A DNA stretch of 64,000 bases from Emydura subglobosa (Eukaryota > Chordata > Testudines > Chelidae), in contig ML679961.1 in NCBI GenBank assembly GCA_007922225.1, forward strand, positions 75,776,652 to 75,840,651. Reading direction: 5' to 3'. Below are positions 33,927-47,439 of the stretch, one piece after another. Numbering within the stretch: position 1 is the stretch's first letter; each line of letters opens with the position of its first letter. The position numbers and the translations under genes were made by a program. The notes below the pieces were generated by a model. It ran no database searches. It saw nothing but the letters and a program-made list of their open reading frames with translations, and was not told where the DNA came from.

Positions 33927-34235
33927 GTGAGGGGGACTGTCAGTGTTGGAGGGTGGGACGGGAAAGAGAGAGAGAGAGAGTGTGAGTGTGTTGTGTTGTG
34001 CTGTGCTGTGGGGAACAGTTTCTTTTCATCTGTTTTCCGTGTCACCCTCTGAACTAAGCCACCAGGGCGCCAGAAGGCAAGCGCTCCCAAGCCAGCGAGG
34101 AGAGAGGGAGAGAAGGGAATTGCAGAAACGAGCCGCTGGGATGAATTCCTGGTCCGACCATTCGCAAGTGTGATCAAACCACCTGCGTCAGAGCTGGAAA
34201 GGTGTCCCCGATCAATGGTTAAAATGAATAAATAA

Positions 34236-34258
34236 TCTCTCTCTCTCTCTCTCTCTCT
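34236..34258. repeat. (TC)n microsatellite
   Basis: An alternating TC run of about 11-12 units, 0.3 kb after exon 1 of SLC1A2. Confidence 0.95.
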
Positions 34259-34551
34259 GTATGTATAGACATATACAGTTTATATTATGCAGCTCTAACT
34301 AACGAAGGGAACCTAAGAACCAACCCCAAAAAATTATATATTGGAAAACTCTTTAAGATGGGTGCCACATGGAGTGAAATGTTGCAAGAGAGGACAAGAA
34401 ATGCTGGAGCCTGTTGCCTGTTACACAAGAGGCATTATGGAACAGTAAACACAATGTGTTCATGATACCCCCTCCTAAGGCAATCCATCTCCAGCTCCTG
34501 TGAAATCTGCCAGCACAAGCCACTTATTTATTGGCTTTTCTAGAGTTTCTC

Positions 34552-34572
34552 TGTGTGTGTGTGTGTGTGTGT
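34552..34572. repeat. (TG)n microsatellite
   Basis: An alternating TG run of about 10 units in SLC1A2 intron 1. Confidence 0.95.
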
Positions 34573-37134
34573 TTTAAAAAGCAAAGTCTGTTTGCTAAAG
34601 GTTTCTTTGATCGCTGGTTACCTTCCTGTGATATTGTCTAGCATTATAATGCGTCTCGTGTGAGCCTCCCTCTTTATCCCTGGACGTTGTCAGGTTGGAT
34701 CAGCATGATCTGCTCTAGACAGGACCCTCTGAGGACAGAGTGCAAAAGGAGGCTCTGTTTATATATTGGTTTTGTGTCTCCTCCTGGGATGAAAGACTTG
34801 ATGAGCTGATTTAAGTAACATGGTGCAACGGGGCACATTACTGTAAAAGGGCTGCTCCTCAGTGTTACTCTACCTGGGCAAAGGACTGTGCCTTCTCCCA
34901 GGCAGATGGGCATTAGCCCAGCTGACTTGGGGAAGTTGTGTAGAAATTACAGGCCCTCTTTTACCTTGGCATTCTAATACTTCTAGAAAAAATTAATTCC
35001 ATGTGTATTCACAGCAGAACTCTGGCACAGTAGAGCAACAGAAACTTCCTTGTCTGCCAGTGATAGCTTAGCCTTGGGTACCATGCTACCTCTGGAGAGA
35101 ATTTATAGATCATATAAATACACACCACTGTTCTAGTAAACTGCACAGCAGTTTAGCATTGCCACTTAACAATGACATGACTTTGTTTTCTTAGCTTCTG
35201 AGTGATCCTTTGCCACTCCATTTATCTGTTGATAGTATCTGAGTATGTCCAAGTGAGTGTAGTTGTCCACATATTACGTTGTTATCATGTCCCAGCTTCC
35301 ACTCACCTCTGTGCACCATGCAGCCAGACGATGTTTTTATTTTAAACTATGAAGTATCCCCTAGGTTTATGTTTATTTCAGAGACCGATAGACTAATGTA
35401 TTAGCTACTGTGAAATTGTTTATACGGGAAAGATAACACAACAGAGAGATCAACTATAAACAGAGAGACAGGCTGATAGATAGATTTGTCAATTTGAGAT
35501 GAAGCAAATATAGTTTAAAAATATAAGCAAATATAGTAGTGCTTTTTTAAATAAAATGATTCTACCAATGGACAAAAGAGAGAGAAGAAGGTTTCAATAA
35601 CGTTTTCTCTTTCCTTGTTGGAGGACATAATCTAAATTGGGAGCACATTGTGAGGAAAAGAAGGAGGAAGTTTAAGCATTGTCTTCAAACTGGAGCATCA
35701 GTGACTTTATGAGTCATCTCTATTTATTTGGTGCATAAACGTGTTTTAGGATCCTTCAAATATAAACATGAATTCAATCTCTTCTGCTTGGGTCAAAGAG
35801 GTTTTCTCCCAAATCAACTTTCTCTAAAATGATAACAAAACCCCAATCATCCCCCAACCCAATAAGGTAATATCTGAGGACAGAGTTAAACCTATGGTCC
35901 AAAGGTCAACAAACTCAGGCTCTCTTGGACCAGCAGGGAAAAGTGAATTCTGGAGTCATGGGACCTCCTCAATGAATGGCTGTCCACCAATCCCTGAACA
36001 TGTAACAATAGGGGCTGTTAGTTGGAAGGCCACTGATGACCTCCACTGTATAGCAGTACATAGGGTCAGACCGTGTCTCTGGTATGTGTTTCTAAATGAG
36101 AAAAGATAGAGAGAGATTGGAGAAATTGGAATTTTGCTCCTGAATTTGATATCTGGTGGCAGTGCTGATATTCAGAAAAATACACCTACAGAGGTGTGTG
36201 CCCTGCCTGTATTTAAAATTAATGTATTTGTGATGGACTGCTTTCATCAGGAGTTATTTAACAATTTATCCCCAAAAGGGGAAGTTGCACAAAAATCTCA
36301 AAGTTGAGGATGAATCAAAAAAGTCATCATTTATTTAGCAAATAAAGCACCGAAAATATACATAGAAGAGGGCAAATATGCATTCCATTCCCAGGATGGT
36401 ATTGACTATTTATAGCCAGGGTTCACAGGGGAGGGAGATTTCCTTGCCTCCCCTTCTCAATAGTGATTGCTTTCTCTCTTCAGCTTCTTCATCAGTCGCC
36501 TTTTCAGACTTTTGACCTTGTGGCAATCTACTGTCCAGAAAAATCTGTTCTAATGGGTGTGTTGCCAGCAAAGAAACTTAACTAAACTGAAAATGTAGAT
36601 TGACATGTCCCAGGAAATAATAAAATCAAACCATGTGTAGGCTGAGAGTCAATGTTCTGTTAATGCCAGCCACTGCTGGTTTTCTTAATACTGAATACAC
36701 TAACTGGTATCTTGATTGCTGAGTCTTCCTTTCACAGAGTCCCCTGACATTGATAGCATTAGCAAGCTTTTAGGCTGCTGTCTCAAATTGGAAACAGCTA
36801 ACAAGTAATTCAAGGAGGAAAGTTTAGAGCCTGCCACTGACATCCACAGTTGTACTGTCATAATTCAGAGTCATTCACGTTGTTGTATTTTCCTAAAACA
36901 CCCATCACCGTAGTATCTAGTGTAGCACTTAATCTCTACAGGTGTGGTCCTGCAAGGTGCTGAGCACTCCTGTCCTGATCCAGCAAAGCGCTTAAGCACG
37001 TGCTTTACTTTAGTTACAGGGGATTGCTCAGATCACTAAAGTTAAGCATGTGTCTTTGCGATTGTTGGATCAGAGCCAGAGTGCTCAGCACATTGCTGGA
37101 TGAAGCTCCAAAGTATCTACTTATGGGGCTAATT

Positions 37135-37205
37135 TTATTCCCATTGAAATCAATGACTGTTTTCCCATTGACTTCAATGGGAGCAGGATCAAGCCCGATA
37201 TCTCT
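37135..37205. repeat. Repeat with paired CCATTGA..TCAATGG motifs
   Basis: 'cccattgaaatcaatgact' and 'cccattgacttcaatggg' lie about 25 bases apart, the second nearly palindromic, within a longer diverged dispersed repeat (36955-37205). It belongs to the same recurring family as 56337-56420. Confidence 0.45.
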
Positions 37206-39268
37206 TAGTACTTTTACTCTTTTTGAAGAGAGCTGGTCTACTACATAAGTGTTGCTTTAAAACTTACTTTTACAGCCTAGAGATGGGCTGAAGCTGTTAA
37301 ATTTGGATCTAAGTTGTGAAGACCCACAAAGCTCAAGAGTTTTTGTTTTGGGCTATTCTTGCAATAGGGATATTTACAAAATTAGCAAATGGGTCTGGGC
37401 TTGAATTTTAAACACCGTATCTCTGAAGTTTGGGGATTTCAGATCTGGAGTTTCGTTTTGGGCTTACCCATAATGAAAACGTAACCATAGTGAGACTTCT
37501 AGTGTCATATACAATACGTGCTAAACAATCAATATCCAAACAAATCAAAACCAGAACAGCTGTCCGCATATCATTTCCATAACTCATTAAAGCTCCCCAA
37601 TAAAACTCTCTTCTTGGCATTAAAAAACATTCTTATGAATGATCCAGAGACAAGAATGTGAAGTGGGATGATGCAAGTAGTAAAAGAAAGCACTTTGTCA
37701 TATAAGTAAGACACAGGCAGAGAAGCAGTAATATAGATACGTAAAAAAGAAATAGTAGGATTTTAATATATATATTTATAAATATATATAAATTCAACTG
37801 AAAAATAAAAACCAGTGAAAATGGAATAGCCCACTAGAATTCTCATTACATTCAACAATACAGATGTATCAAGGTGTTTATCCAGTCTTGTGAGCTTATT
37901 AGTAAAATCATCTCAGGTACTTTATATACATAGATTGTATAGAATGTATGCCAGCAGAATTCTCACCCTGTTGTAAATGTATTATATAGCATTCTTGGGG
38001 TTTGGCTTGATTGGCTCAATTAACAATCATACAACATGAATGGCAGCCTAAGCTTTCTCCCCAAACCCCTAGTTTCACCATCTCTGAGATGTGCCAGCCT
38101 TTTTTATACTCCTAGAGTGAAGTTAATTGGACACATCTGCTTTTAACCTCCGAGCGGATCAGCAAAATTCTCTCTGCATCTGTCTGCAGGGTTCAAGCAG
38201 CTAACACTGGGGTGATTCCTCAGAGGAACTCTTCATCCTCACACAGGATCCTAGAATCTTCTTCACATTTTGCTTCACTTGATTTTTCATTTAGTAATTT
38301 ACTCATACATCTCTACTCATGCATACCCAGATATTAGTTGAAATGTGTAGGTAAATATGATTAAATATATTGGATTATAAAATCCCCCCAGATATGCTTC
38401 ATTATTAACTTTGTTTATTATTGACACAACATCAAACAGACTATTTAATTTGTGTTCAGTATCCACATTTGGGGAGCAGATGGTACAGATGAAGGACATA
38501 AATGATAGACATGAACTATGGCCCTGATCTCACTGATGTCATTAGCAAAACTCCTACTGAATTCAATGGGGCAGGATTAGGTCCTATGCAATTTAAAACA
38601 TGTTTCTTAAAACTAACTGCTCATGACACTACAGCTCATGAGACACCAGGTTTCAGTGCAATCTCGAGTAACAATTTCAAAGAGAGGCTATCATATAATC
38701 TTAGGCCAAAAATTTCAAACTTGGGTGCCGTAGGTAGCTAAAATCCATATGTAGGCACCTAAATATGACTTTCAAGTACACTGCAGATCCTAGAGAAATC
38801 AGTGGGAACTACTGGATTCTTGGCAGTTTTGAAAGTCAAGTTACTTATTTAGGCACCTAAATATGAACTTCAAAGCCCAAAGTTAGGCAAACATTTCTTA
38901 CAAACTAGATATATTGCGTGAGATTTTCAAAAGCACTTGATGTCAGGGTAACTTTGCTCCCCCCCAAAGTACATATAATATACTATACAAACACACATGG
39001 ACATATGCACAAGCACACAACGATACACTACATATGTTCTGATAGCCATAGAACAAAGTACTTTATTTTTCAAGCCATGGCAGAACCATATAATTAGCTT
39101 CATCTACTATCTATCTACTATTAGCTGCAACTACTATCACCTCCTCTCTCTGCTTTAACTCCCTAATCCACCTCCACCAAGACTGCTTTTAACATTGCAA
39201 ATCTCAGAGCAGCTTTCAGACAGTCATCATTTTTCAGTAAGAAAAACTGCTATTAAAACATTTTATTA

Positions 39269-40759
39269 CAATAGAACCCCCATTTAATGAACTAATTGGG
39301 GATCGAGTTCATAAAAATTAAAAAAATTGTAAAATTTAACATCTCAAAATTATACAAAGGATGTGAACAAGTTAATTTATTAATTGCTCAGTAATGAATA
39401 GTAACAAAGGTGTCTGATTTTTCTTTGTTTGAGAGAAGTGAATTTCTACTTGCTGACAGATTTCTGTCTGTTCAAGCCTGTACAGCCACTTAAATTTTGG
39501 GTGAAGGATTGAAGTTACACTCAGTGGCAAAAATAAAACTATATGAATCATAGAATCATAGAATATTAGAGTTGGAAGGGACCTCAGGAGGTCATCTAGT
39601 CCAACCCCCTGCTCAAAGCAGGACTAACCTCAGCTATATCATCCCAACCAGGGCTTTGTCAAGCCTCAGCTTAAAAACCTCTAACGATGGAGATTCCACC
39701 ACCTCCCTAGGTAACCCATTCCAATGCTTCACCACCCTCTTAGTGAAAAACTTTTTCCTAATGTCCAACCTAGACCTCCCGCCCTGCAACTTGAGACCGT
39801 TGCTCCTTGTTCTGTCATCTGCCACCACCGAGAACAGCCTAGCCCCATCCTCCCTGGAACCCCCTTTCAGGTAGTTAAAAGCTGCTATCAAATCCCCCCT
39901 CACTCTTCTCTTTTGCAGACTAAACAAGCCCAGTTCCCTCAGCCTCTCCTCATAAGTCCTGTGCTCCAGCCCCCTAATCATTTTGGTTGCCCTCCGCTGG
40001 ACTCTCTCCAAATTGTCCACATCTTTTTTGTAGTGGGGGGCCCAAAACTGGACACAGTATTCTAAATGCGGCCTCACCAATGCCGAATAGAGGGGAATAA
40101 TCACTTCCCATGACCTGCTGGCAATGCCCCTCCTAATGCAGCCCAATATGCCATTAGCCTTCTTGACAGCCAGGGCACACTGCTGACTCATATCCAGCTT
40201 TTTATCCACCGTTACCCCCAGGTCCTTTTCTGCAGAGCTGCTGCCCAGCTCGTCGGTCCCCAGTCTATAGCTGTGCATGGGATTCTTCCTTCCTAAGTGG
40301 AGGACTCTGCACTTGTCCTTGTTGAACCTCATCAGATTTCTTTTGGCCCAATCCTCCAGTTTGTTTAGGTCCTTCTGTATCCTATCCCTACCCTCCAGGG
40401 TATCTACCACTCCCCCCAGCTTAGTGTCATCTGCAAACTTGCTGAGGGTGCAATCTACCCCATCCTCTAGATCATTAATTAAGATGTTGAACAAAACCAG
40501 CCCCAGCACCGACCCCTGGGGAACTCCACTTGTGACCGGTTGCCAGCCAGACATGGAGCCATTGATCACTTCACGTTGAGCCCTATGCTCTAGCCAGTTC
40601 TCTATCCATTTTATAGTCCATTCATCCAACCCATACTTCTTTAACTTGCTGATAAGAATACTGTGCGAGACAGTATCAAAAGCTTTAAAAATGGCATAAA
40701 AATGGTTCCTAATACTCATTATTCATAAGCTAGATGTTCGTAAAATTGGGGTTCTGGTG
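39269..40759. mobile_element. Tigger-like (Tc1/mariner) element interrupted by a CR1
   Basis: The left end CAATAGAACCCCCATTTAAT (39269) pairs with the right end (reverse complement of 40736-40759, CACCAGAACCCCAATTTTAC); 19 of 24 terminal bases match. TA flanks both ends (39267-39268, 40760-40761). Without the CR1 at 39546-40690 the element would be about 350 bases, so it is a non-autonomous copy. The 'GAACCCC...GAAC' end resembles pogo/Tigger terminal repeats by recall. Confidence 0.65.
39546..40690 (-). mobile_element. CR1 LINE, 5'-truncated, with long open RT frame
   Basis: This minus-strand CR1 has the 3' tail ATCATAGAATCATAGAATAT at its + strand start. An antisense frame (39634-40719) stays open for 361 codons and encodes the C-terminal part of the reverse transcriptase: KAFDTVSH at residues 12-19, SGVPQGS at 64-70, the catalytic FADD box at 95-98, then [20 protein letters not shown]. 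The endonuclease and the N-terminal RT are missing because of 5' truncation, so it cannot move on its own. The open frame marks it as a fairly recent insertion. It sits inside an older Tigger-like element. Confidence 0.93.
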
Positions 40760-41291
40760 TATATGTCTCATATGTGGCAGAAGATCTCTGGCTTGAAGTC
40801 TGGGATGACCTGTATCCATTTCTCGACCTGCATCACGTCTAATGTCTGATGACATGTCCTGGTTAGAAATACTGGCTTTATTATGCCTGAAGAACAGATT
40901 CTAGGTTCTCAGTAATAATCCTAGTACTGCAATCCATATTTTGACAGAATTCCCATTTACAGGACTGGTCCTAATATGCAGCATTCTTTGCTAGCCCTGG
41001 TTAGTTGTGAAATATCAGACTTTACATCATACACCCTGATTTATAGAATATATAATTTACAGCATTTTTAGAGGCTTTAAAAATAGTTGGCTATTTTTGT
41101 CTCTGTCTCTCCCTTCATGCAGGCGCTTGGACTCTTGGTATGAAATGGGGCCTCTCTAGTTTTAGATGCAGAAGGAAATGAGAATTTAAATTCTCAAACA
41201 TTTTATAAAGACCTTTTCTGTAAGAGGATGGCATGGACGAAATATACGATGGTCTGGTGTGGCACAAAGATTTGATTGGCATGAGTCTGAG

Positions 41292-42441
41292 ATCATAGAA
41301 TCATAAGTTGGAAGGGACCTCAGGAGGTCATCTAGTCCAACCCCCTGCTCAGAGCAGGACTAACCTCAGCTAAATAATCCCAGCGAAGGTTTTGTCAAGC
41401 CGCAGTTTAAAAACCTCTAAAGATGGAGATTCCACCACCTCCCTAGGTAACCCATTCCAGTGCTTCACCACCCTCCTAGTGAAAAACTTTTTCCTAATGT
41501 CCAACCTAGACCTCCCCCCCTGGAACTTGAGACCGTTGCTCCTTGTTCTGTCATCTGCCACCACTGAGAGCAGCCTAGCTCCATCCTCCCTGGAACCCCC
41601 TTTCAGGTAGTTAAAGGCTGCTATCAAATCCCCCCTCATTCTTCTCCTCTGTAGACTGAACGAGCCTAGTTCCCTCAGCCTCTCATAAGTCTTGTGCTCC
41701 AGCCCCCTAATCATTTTTGTTGCCCTCCGCTGGATTCTAACTTGTCCACATCCTTGTTGTAGTGGGGGTGCCCAAAACTGGACACAATACTCCAAATGCG
41801 GCCTCACCAATGCCGAATAGAGGGGAATGATCACTTCCCGTGATCTGCTGGCAATGCTCCTACTAATGCAGCCCAATATACTATTAGCCTTCTTGGCAAC
41901 CAGGGCACACTGCTGACTCATATCCAGCTTCTTATCCACGGTTACCCTGAGGTCCTTTTCTGCAGAACTGCTACCTAGCTCGTCGGTCCCCAGTCTGTAG
42001 CTGTGCATGGGATTCTTCCGTCCTAAGTGGAGGAGTCTGCACTTGTCCTTGTTGAACCTCATCAGATTTCTTTTGGCCCAATCCTCCAGTTTGTTTAGGT
42101 CCTTCTGTATCCTATCCCTACCTTCCAGGGTATCTACCACTCCCCCCAGCTTAGTGTCATCTGCAAACTTGCTGAGGGTGCAATCTACCCCATCCTCTAG
42201 ATCATTAATTAAGATGTTGAACAAAACCAGCCCCAGCACTGACCCCTGGGGCACTCCGCTTGTGACCGGCTGCCAGCTAGACATGGAGCCATTGATCACT
42301 ACTCATTGAGCCCTATGCTCTAGCCAGTTCTCTATCCATTCATCCAACCCGTACTTCTTTAACTTGCTGATAAGAATATTGTGGGAGACCATATCAAAAG
42401 CTTTGTTAAAATCAAGGTATATCACATCCACCGCTTTCCCC
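41292..42441 (-). mobile_element. CR1 LINE, second copy of the same subfamily
   Basis: This copy is in the same orientation and closely similar to the one at 39.5-40.7 kb. An antisense frame of 309 codons (41370-42299) includes [10 protein letters not shown] and [11 protein letters not shown], but the segment near 41740 has lost bases (the [17 protein letters not shown] region reads PLQQGCGQVRIQRR) and the 5' side near 42300-42340 is damaged. It extends slightly further 5' than the other copy, ending around 42441. It is inactive. Confidence 0.92.
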
Positions 42442-45400
42442 AGATGTCCTCCAGAACTCATTCACTCATGACATTAGCACTCAATGGCTCACATGGCCAT
42501 CCCAGACAAGTGCAAATGAAACAAACCAGCATCCCTGACTGTGTACATATATCAATCTCTCTCTGTATCCATATCTATTTATATGGGGGTCTCAATCCTT
42601 GAATTCAGCCAGGCTGCACTGGTGTAGGTTACAGGTGTGGATGATGGTAGTGTGGCCTGGCATTCCCTCATCCCCAGGTTAGCTGGAGGCCAGTCTGATC
42701 TCAAGTGTAACATAAAGCCTCAAGGATGCTTTAAATTACATTGGTTTGCATTAGGCTGCTCGATGCTGTTAATTTGGAGAGGGGCAGCTAGAGTGCCAGC
42801 CCATTCCTACCCCTGCCATGCCAGTTGAGTCAGGAGAAAGTGGTGTAGGGCTGACTCCAATGGTATGTGAATCCTTATCCGTCATTTTAGGGGGCTTAAT
42901 GGTTTTGCACAGCCATAGCAGTGCAAACAGGACATTTCATGGCTGAGGTTCTGGCCCAAAAATAAAGCTTAAAAGGAAAAATCTAAATTAAGTTCCCTTA
43001 TTTTTTTCTTGTTGTGTTCTCAGAGAATTTGAAATTGTCTGGGACACTGGTAAGCAAAAACTAGATTTCAGGGTCAAGTTTAGAGTTTCCAAGTTTACTT
43101 CCAGTTCATTCTGGAGAGCGGTAACATAATGTAACATGAATGTAACATAGTGCAGACCTAGACATGGGCCCAAACCAGAGGTTTGAATGTGAACACACAG
43201 AGACTTTGGGGAGATCAGGATACAAATCCAGACTTGTACTTCACAGCTTGGTTCCATTTCTATGTATCTGACCAAACCAGAACACTGAATCTAAACACCC
43301 TTAAATGCAAGAGAATGTTGAATTCATATTGCAATCCAAACTTCAGGCCTTAGGCTAATGGCTACACAGAACCCTCTTCACACAATGTGGCATCCTATTA
43401 GTAAACCGATGGAGTGAAGGCCTTATGCTAAGAAGAATGCTTCAATTCTTGATCCAGCCTTCTTGAATATCTCTTCATTTTTCCCTGGTGTCCTGCAGTG
43501 TTGGCTGGCTGGAGTGAATTAATTACACGAGTGCTTCAAAATATTGGACAAATCTTTCAACTCTAGCATCTCTGGATTGGCCATCTGCTGATGAAAACAC
43601 TTGTTTGTCAATATAACATCTAAATCATTAACATCTGAGAGACCCACCTTGTCTCACTAATATGCTGTGACCAACACAGCTACAACAACACTGCATACAA
43701 TCATTAAAATCTGGACATCTGGTTTAAAAAGCTGCATATATGCATTTCTATTTTTATGTATGCATTTATATTCATTCCAAAGGATCTCAAAGTACTTTAA
43801 AGCTAATTTCTGACTGCACACCATGCACTGTGCACAGAGAAGACTAGAAGCCAAATTCAGAGGTTATCATGTTCCTAAACTGCAGATAGATAGAGTCCCT
43901 TACATTAATTTACACTCAGACGTGTAGGGACCTTAAGTTGGGGTAGCTTACACAATGAGGCTCTGAAGGAAGAACATGTAAATTAGAATAAGTCTCACCT
44001 GGTTTAACTTGCAGCTTCTTATACCATCTTGTTAATAGCATGTCTTGCTCCTCTGTTTTCTTTTGGGGCCTCAGCATGTGAGTTATGCCACCTTAGATTC
44101 CCTCGGGTTAAATGGGCCAAATTTAGATGGAGAGAGAGTGTAAATTACACATTTGAAAGTAAGTATTTCTAAGTGAGTTTAAATAGGACTGATTCACCTC
44201 TTCACTATGCTGGTGTAAATCAAAAGTACCTCAGTGAGTTCCACCGGTATAAAACCAGGGTAAGCAAGAGGAGAGCCAGCTGGAAGAAGATGCAAATGAC
44301 ATTAAATTACACACTGGTAGAGTGGCTGCAAGAAGGTGCTAGGGAATCTAACTTACACCTCACCTTAGCATACGGTCCAGTTAGTCTCACTTAAGGCCCA
44401 GCTGTGGAACCCTTGTTCATGCTGGCGAGCGCACCCAAGAGTAGCTCCACTCAAGCACCTGGGGCTACACAGGTAAATGCTCACCTATATAAGGGTTCCA
44501 CAACTGAGCCCTTGGATTCACTTAAACTCATTTGATCCAAGTATGCATGCAAGCTGCATTGCAACAGGGGTGGGAGTGAAGATGAGACTCTTGCCATGGT
44601 ACATTAATGGGCCCATGCTGCTAATGAATGAGACCCAGACAACTCACAGCAGAGGGCATGGACGAATGCAACAGGGGCGTGGTTGCAAGTAAAATCTGGC
44701 TACTAAATATACAATCTTCCCAGCAAATAGCCGTGCCCTGATTCTGATATCCTCCTTTGTGATGGCATCATTTGCTGAATTCACCTGGCGCTTTATGTGA
44801 CTAAGAACGGCTACCCACGCTATGTTGGCTTAGAAAAGATTTGGCCCTTGTATACAAGAATCAATTAACGCACAACTGCAATGTGGAATGTGGCAGCTGT
44901 TTATAGCATACAACTACAAAACAATTTAGGATAGGAAGTGAATAAGCAGACAGCATCCAATTGATATTGCAGAGGGAATTTAAAATGAGCAGATTGTTCC
45001 ATGTAGCAATGTGTCCTGGGGTAATGCCCTTGTTCTTATAAAAAATGCAATTAGCAGGCACACCACTTAGAAGCATTGTAAATTCCTGCTTATTGTATTA
45101 TGAAAGCACATCTATGCTGTTCCCAGTGTTAACATTTGCTACCTATATGTTTTTCTTTTTGAAGATCATAGGAATAAATTATTTGATGATCTATTGAATT
45201 GGGGTGATAATAGTAGCTTTCCCAAGAGAAATCTCAAAGATCCTCTGAATATACTTAATAAACTATACTTAAAATCATATACAGTAATGTCAGAAAGGTT
45301 CCTGCAAACAGCTAAGTTTCATGTGTATATTATTACATGCAAACATTTATGTTTTTGAAGTATTTAAAAAAACCGAATTGTGCTCTGAAATTAGCTGTTG

Positions 45401-47439
45401 ATTTGTAAGCTAAGTCATGGGGTTTCATTTTGTTCATTTGCCCTCAAATGGAAGTAAATTAGACTTTTGTATAGAAAAACTGGATGTTTCAATCCTCTCA
45501 CACACTAATAAGTGATAACACAGAGATATATTGGATGCATGCTGGGATCACTATGTATTGATATCACTGCTGCACACTTATGGGAGAGAGACATTTTATA
45601 TATTTCCCAACAGGTGGCAGTAAATGTCAATACTTTCTCCACTATGAAAAGCTATCAGGCTTTGTACTTAGAAATAAAAAAAAAAACCTTCTTCTTAATC
45701 AGTTAGCTCATCAAATCCATGATGCCTTTATGACATTTATAACTGCAACTGTTTAAAACCACATATTAGCATACATTGTTTTCTGAGTTCCTGAATGTTA
45801 GTAGGAACTCTGCTAAAATATGGGAATTTCCTTATGGTTACTGATTTGACAATTTATACAACAGTTTCGGACAATCCCTCAAATTCTAATGGAATACTTG
45901 TCAATATGTCATGAGTACCTATTGTCTTTACTGCATGTTTCTAAAATTTGGCAGTGTTCTTATCAATTTAAGCTAAGACTCATGGTTAATTTGCATTCAT
46001 TTCCTTGCAAGTTTATTGATTTATGTTGCTTGTAAATATCAAGTTATGATCAGAGATAAAACAATACAAGAGGGGTTATAAACTTTAACTAGGTTGATTC
46101 ATACTCATATATGATAATTACCTTTACAAAAGAAAGAAAGAAAAAGCTCTATATGAATAAGATGCTACTGATATGTTGATCAATGCTATTTTTTTTGAGA
46201 CACTATACTTCTGAAAAGGCTATTTTTCAAAGAGACAATACAAAGGTCCTGTGCAGTTAAGGAGTTCATGACACATTTTGTTAGAAGAAGAATTTTAACT
46301 CCAATGTCTTGGCCAAATTCAGACATGGATAATAACATTCTGCATACCTGAATAGTACCCATATTTTAAATTGTATCCTCCACTTCCTGTCCTAAACTGT
46401 GGTATTGTGTTACTATGTCCTTTAAATAGTTGTTGAATTTTGCCCCATCAGTAGATGAATTAAACTGGTGAGTTATATATCAATTTAATCTTGTAAAATG
46501 TTTTGGGATCATAGAAGAAGGTCTATACATTTAAAATATGATATTGTGTGCTAGGAACCATTCACACATATAATAAAGAGATAGACCCTGCCCCCAAACA
46601 ATTTACAATCTCTATGAATATCAAGATTCCATCAAAGCCATAAAGAGACAACATGCCAACATCTATTAACAGATGTTGTCCCTGTTCTGAAAATCTTTTT
46701 CTAGATTAAAATATTGCCAGTAGTTGATATCATAACGCTTTGATATCCCAGTACAAACAGGGCTCAGGTGGGCTATGACAAATTGAATTGGTAGTGTACA
46801 AAATGGACAGCAAGTCACCTTCAAAATAGCTACATTGTTTGTTATATTTAATGGTCCAGGCACATTGACTGCATAAGATAAGGTAAATTTCTGTATCATG
46901 GAAGAACAAGTTAAGGTGTAATAATGAAAAAGATCAAATTCCAGCATTGTTTTTATTAATTATTATTATTAGCCTTTTTGACTTGCAAGATCCCACTGAG
47001 GCATCTTAGTAGGCCAGTGTGTGCAGCATTTCCGTGACACTATAGAACTGAACAATAATATTTTATCCTATTCCCCCTGCACCCCATCATTTCCTATGGA
47101 TTTTTTTTCTGCTCTAATAAATAAAATTGATTTTTGAAAGTCCAGCACCAAATATTGCACCCCATTCACCACAACTTGTTGTATATGAAACAGATTCATT
47201 ACACAGAGATCTTGGAAAGTTGACACAAATGCAATATTTAATTTGATGTAATTGATTTTAAAAAGTGTTAACTGACAATTTAATCCTACTTGGTAGTAAG
47301 AATTCATAATATGGCTGCTCTATTCAAGATTCACATTGCCTGTGGAAAAACCCTGTGCTTTCTGAATCAATACAACAACCATTGTATCACTCTTCCTCGG
47401 GAAATCTGAGGGGATTACACCAACCATCACAAATCAAAC
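42442..47439 (+). other. SLC1A2: SLC1A2 intron 1, middle segment
   Basis: Contents include a short inverted-repeat element (44395-44510), diverged dispersed repeats of the 'ctggtgtaaatcaaaagtac' type (about 44080-44270) and a possible MIR-tail fragment (about 46540-46620, 'agagatagaccctgccccca'). The rest is AT-rich with no recognised feature. Confidence 0.6.
44395..44510. mobile_element. Short inverted-repeat (MITE-like) element
   Basis: The 20-base ends GGCCCAGCTGTGGAACCCTT (44395-44414) and the reverse complement of 44491-44510 match at 18 of 20 positions, enclosing about 76 bases. No coding potential. A target duplication is not clear, so the class is open. Confidence 0.55.

Larger units (their letters stand above)
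32641..34150 (+). promoter_or_regulatory. SLC1A2: CpG-rich SLC1A2 promoter region
   Basis: CpG dinucleotides are scarce in the rest of the window but frequent here, densest at 33000-33310 (for example 'gccggcggcggagatcgccc'). Visible sites include a GC box CCCCGCCCC at 32665-32673, an E-box CACGTG at 32885-32890 and a CTAATTAG homeodomain palindrome at 32893-32900. The island ends just inside intron 1. Mammalian EAAT2 promoters are CpG-rich with Sp1 and Myc-type sites by established knowledge; use of the sites here is inferred. Open frames inside the island (for example 32656-33198) look spurious. Confidence 0.75.
33927..39268 (+). other. SLC1A2: SLC1A2 intron 1, first segment
   Basis: Apart from the trailing CpG-rich edge, two microsatellites (34236-34258 TC, 34552-34572 TG) and dispersed repeats of the 'aagcatgtgctt' and 'cattgacttcaatgg' types (36955-37205, 38517-38590), I see nothing gene-like. 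About 35880-36110 looks like another diverged dispersed repeat. No exon 2 candidate is present. Confidence 0.6.

Noticed and set aside
39572..40579. Sense open frames inside the antisense CR1 copies
   Set aside because: They mirror the reverse-transcriptase frame on the other strand and have no domain of their own.
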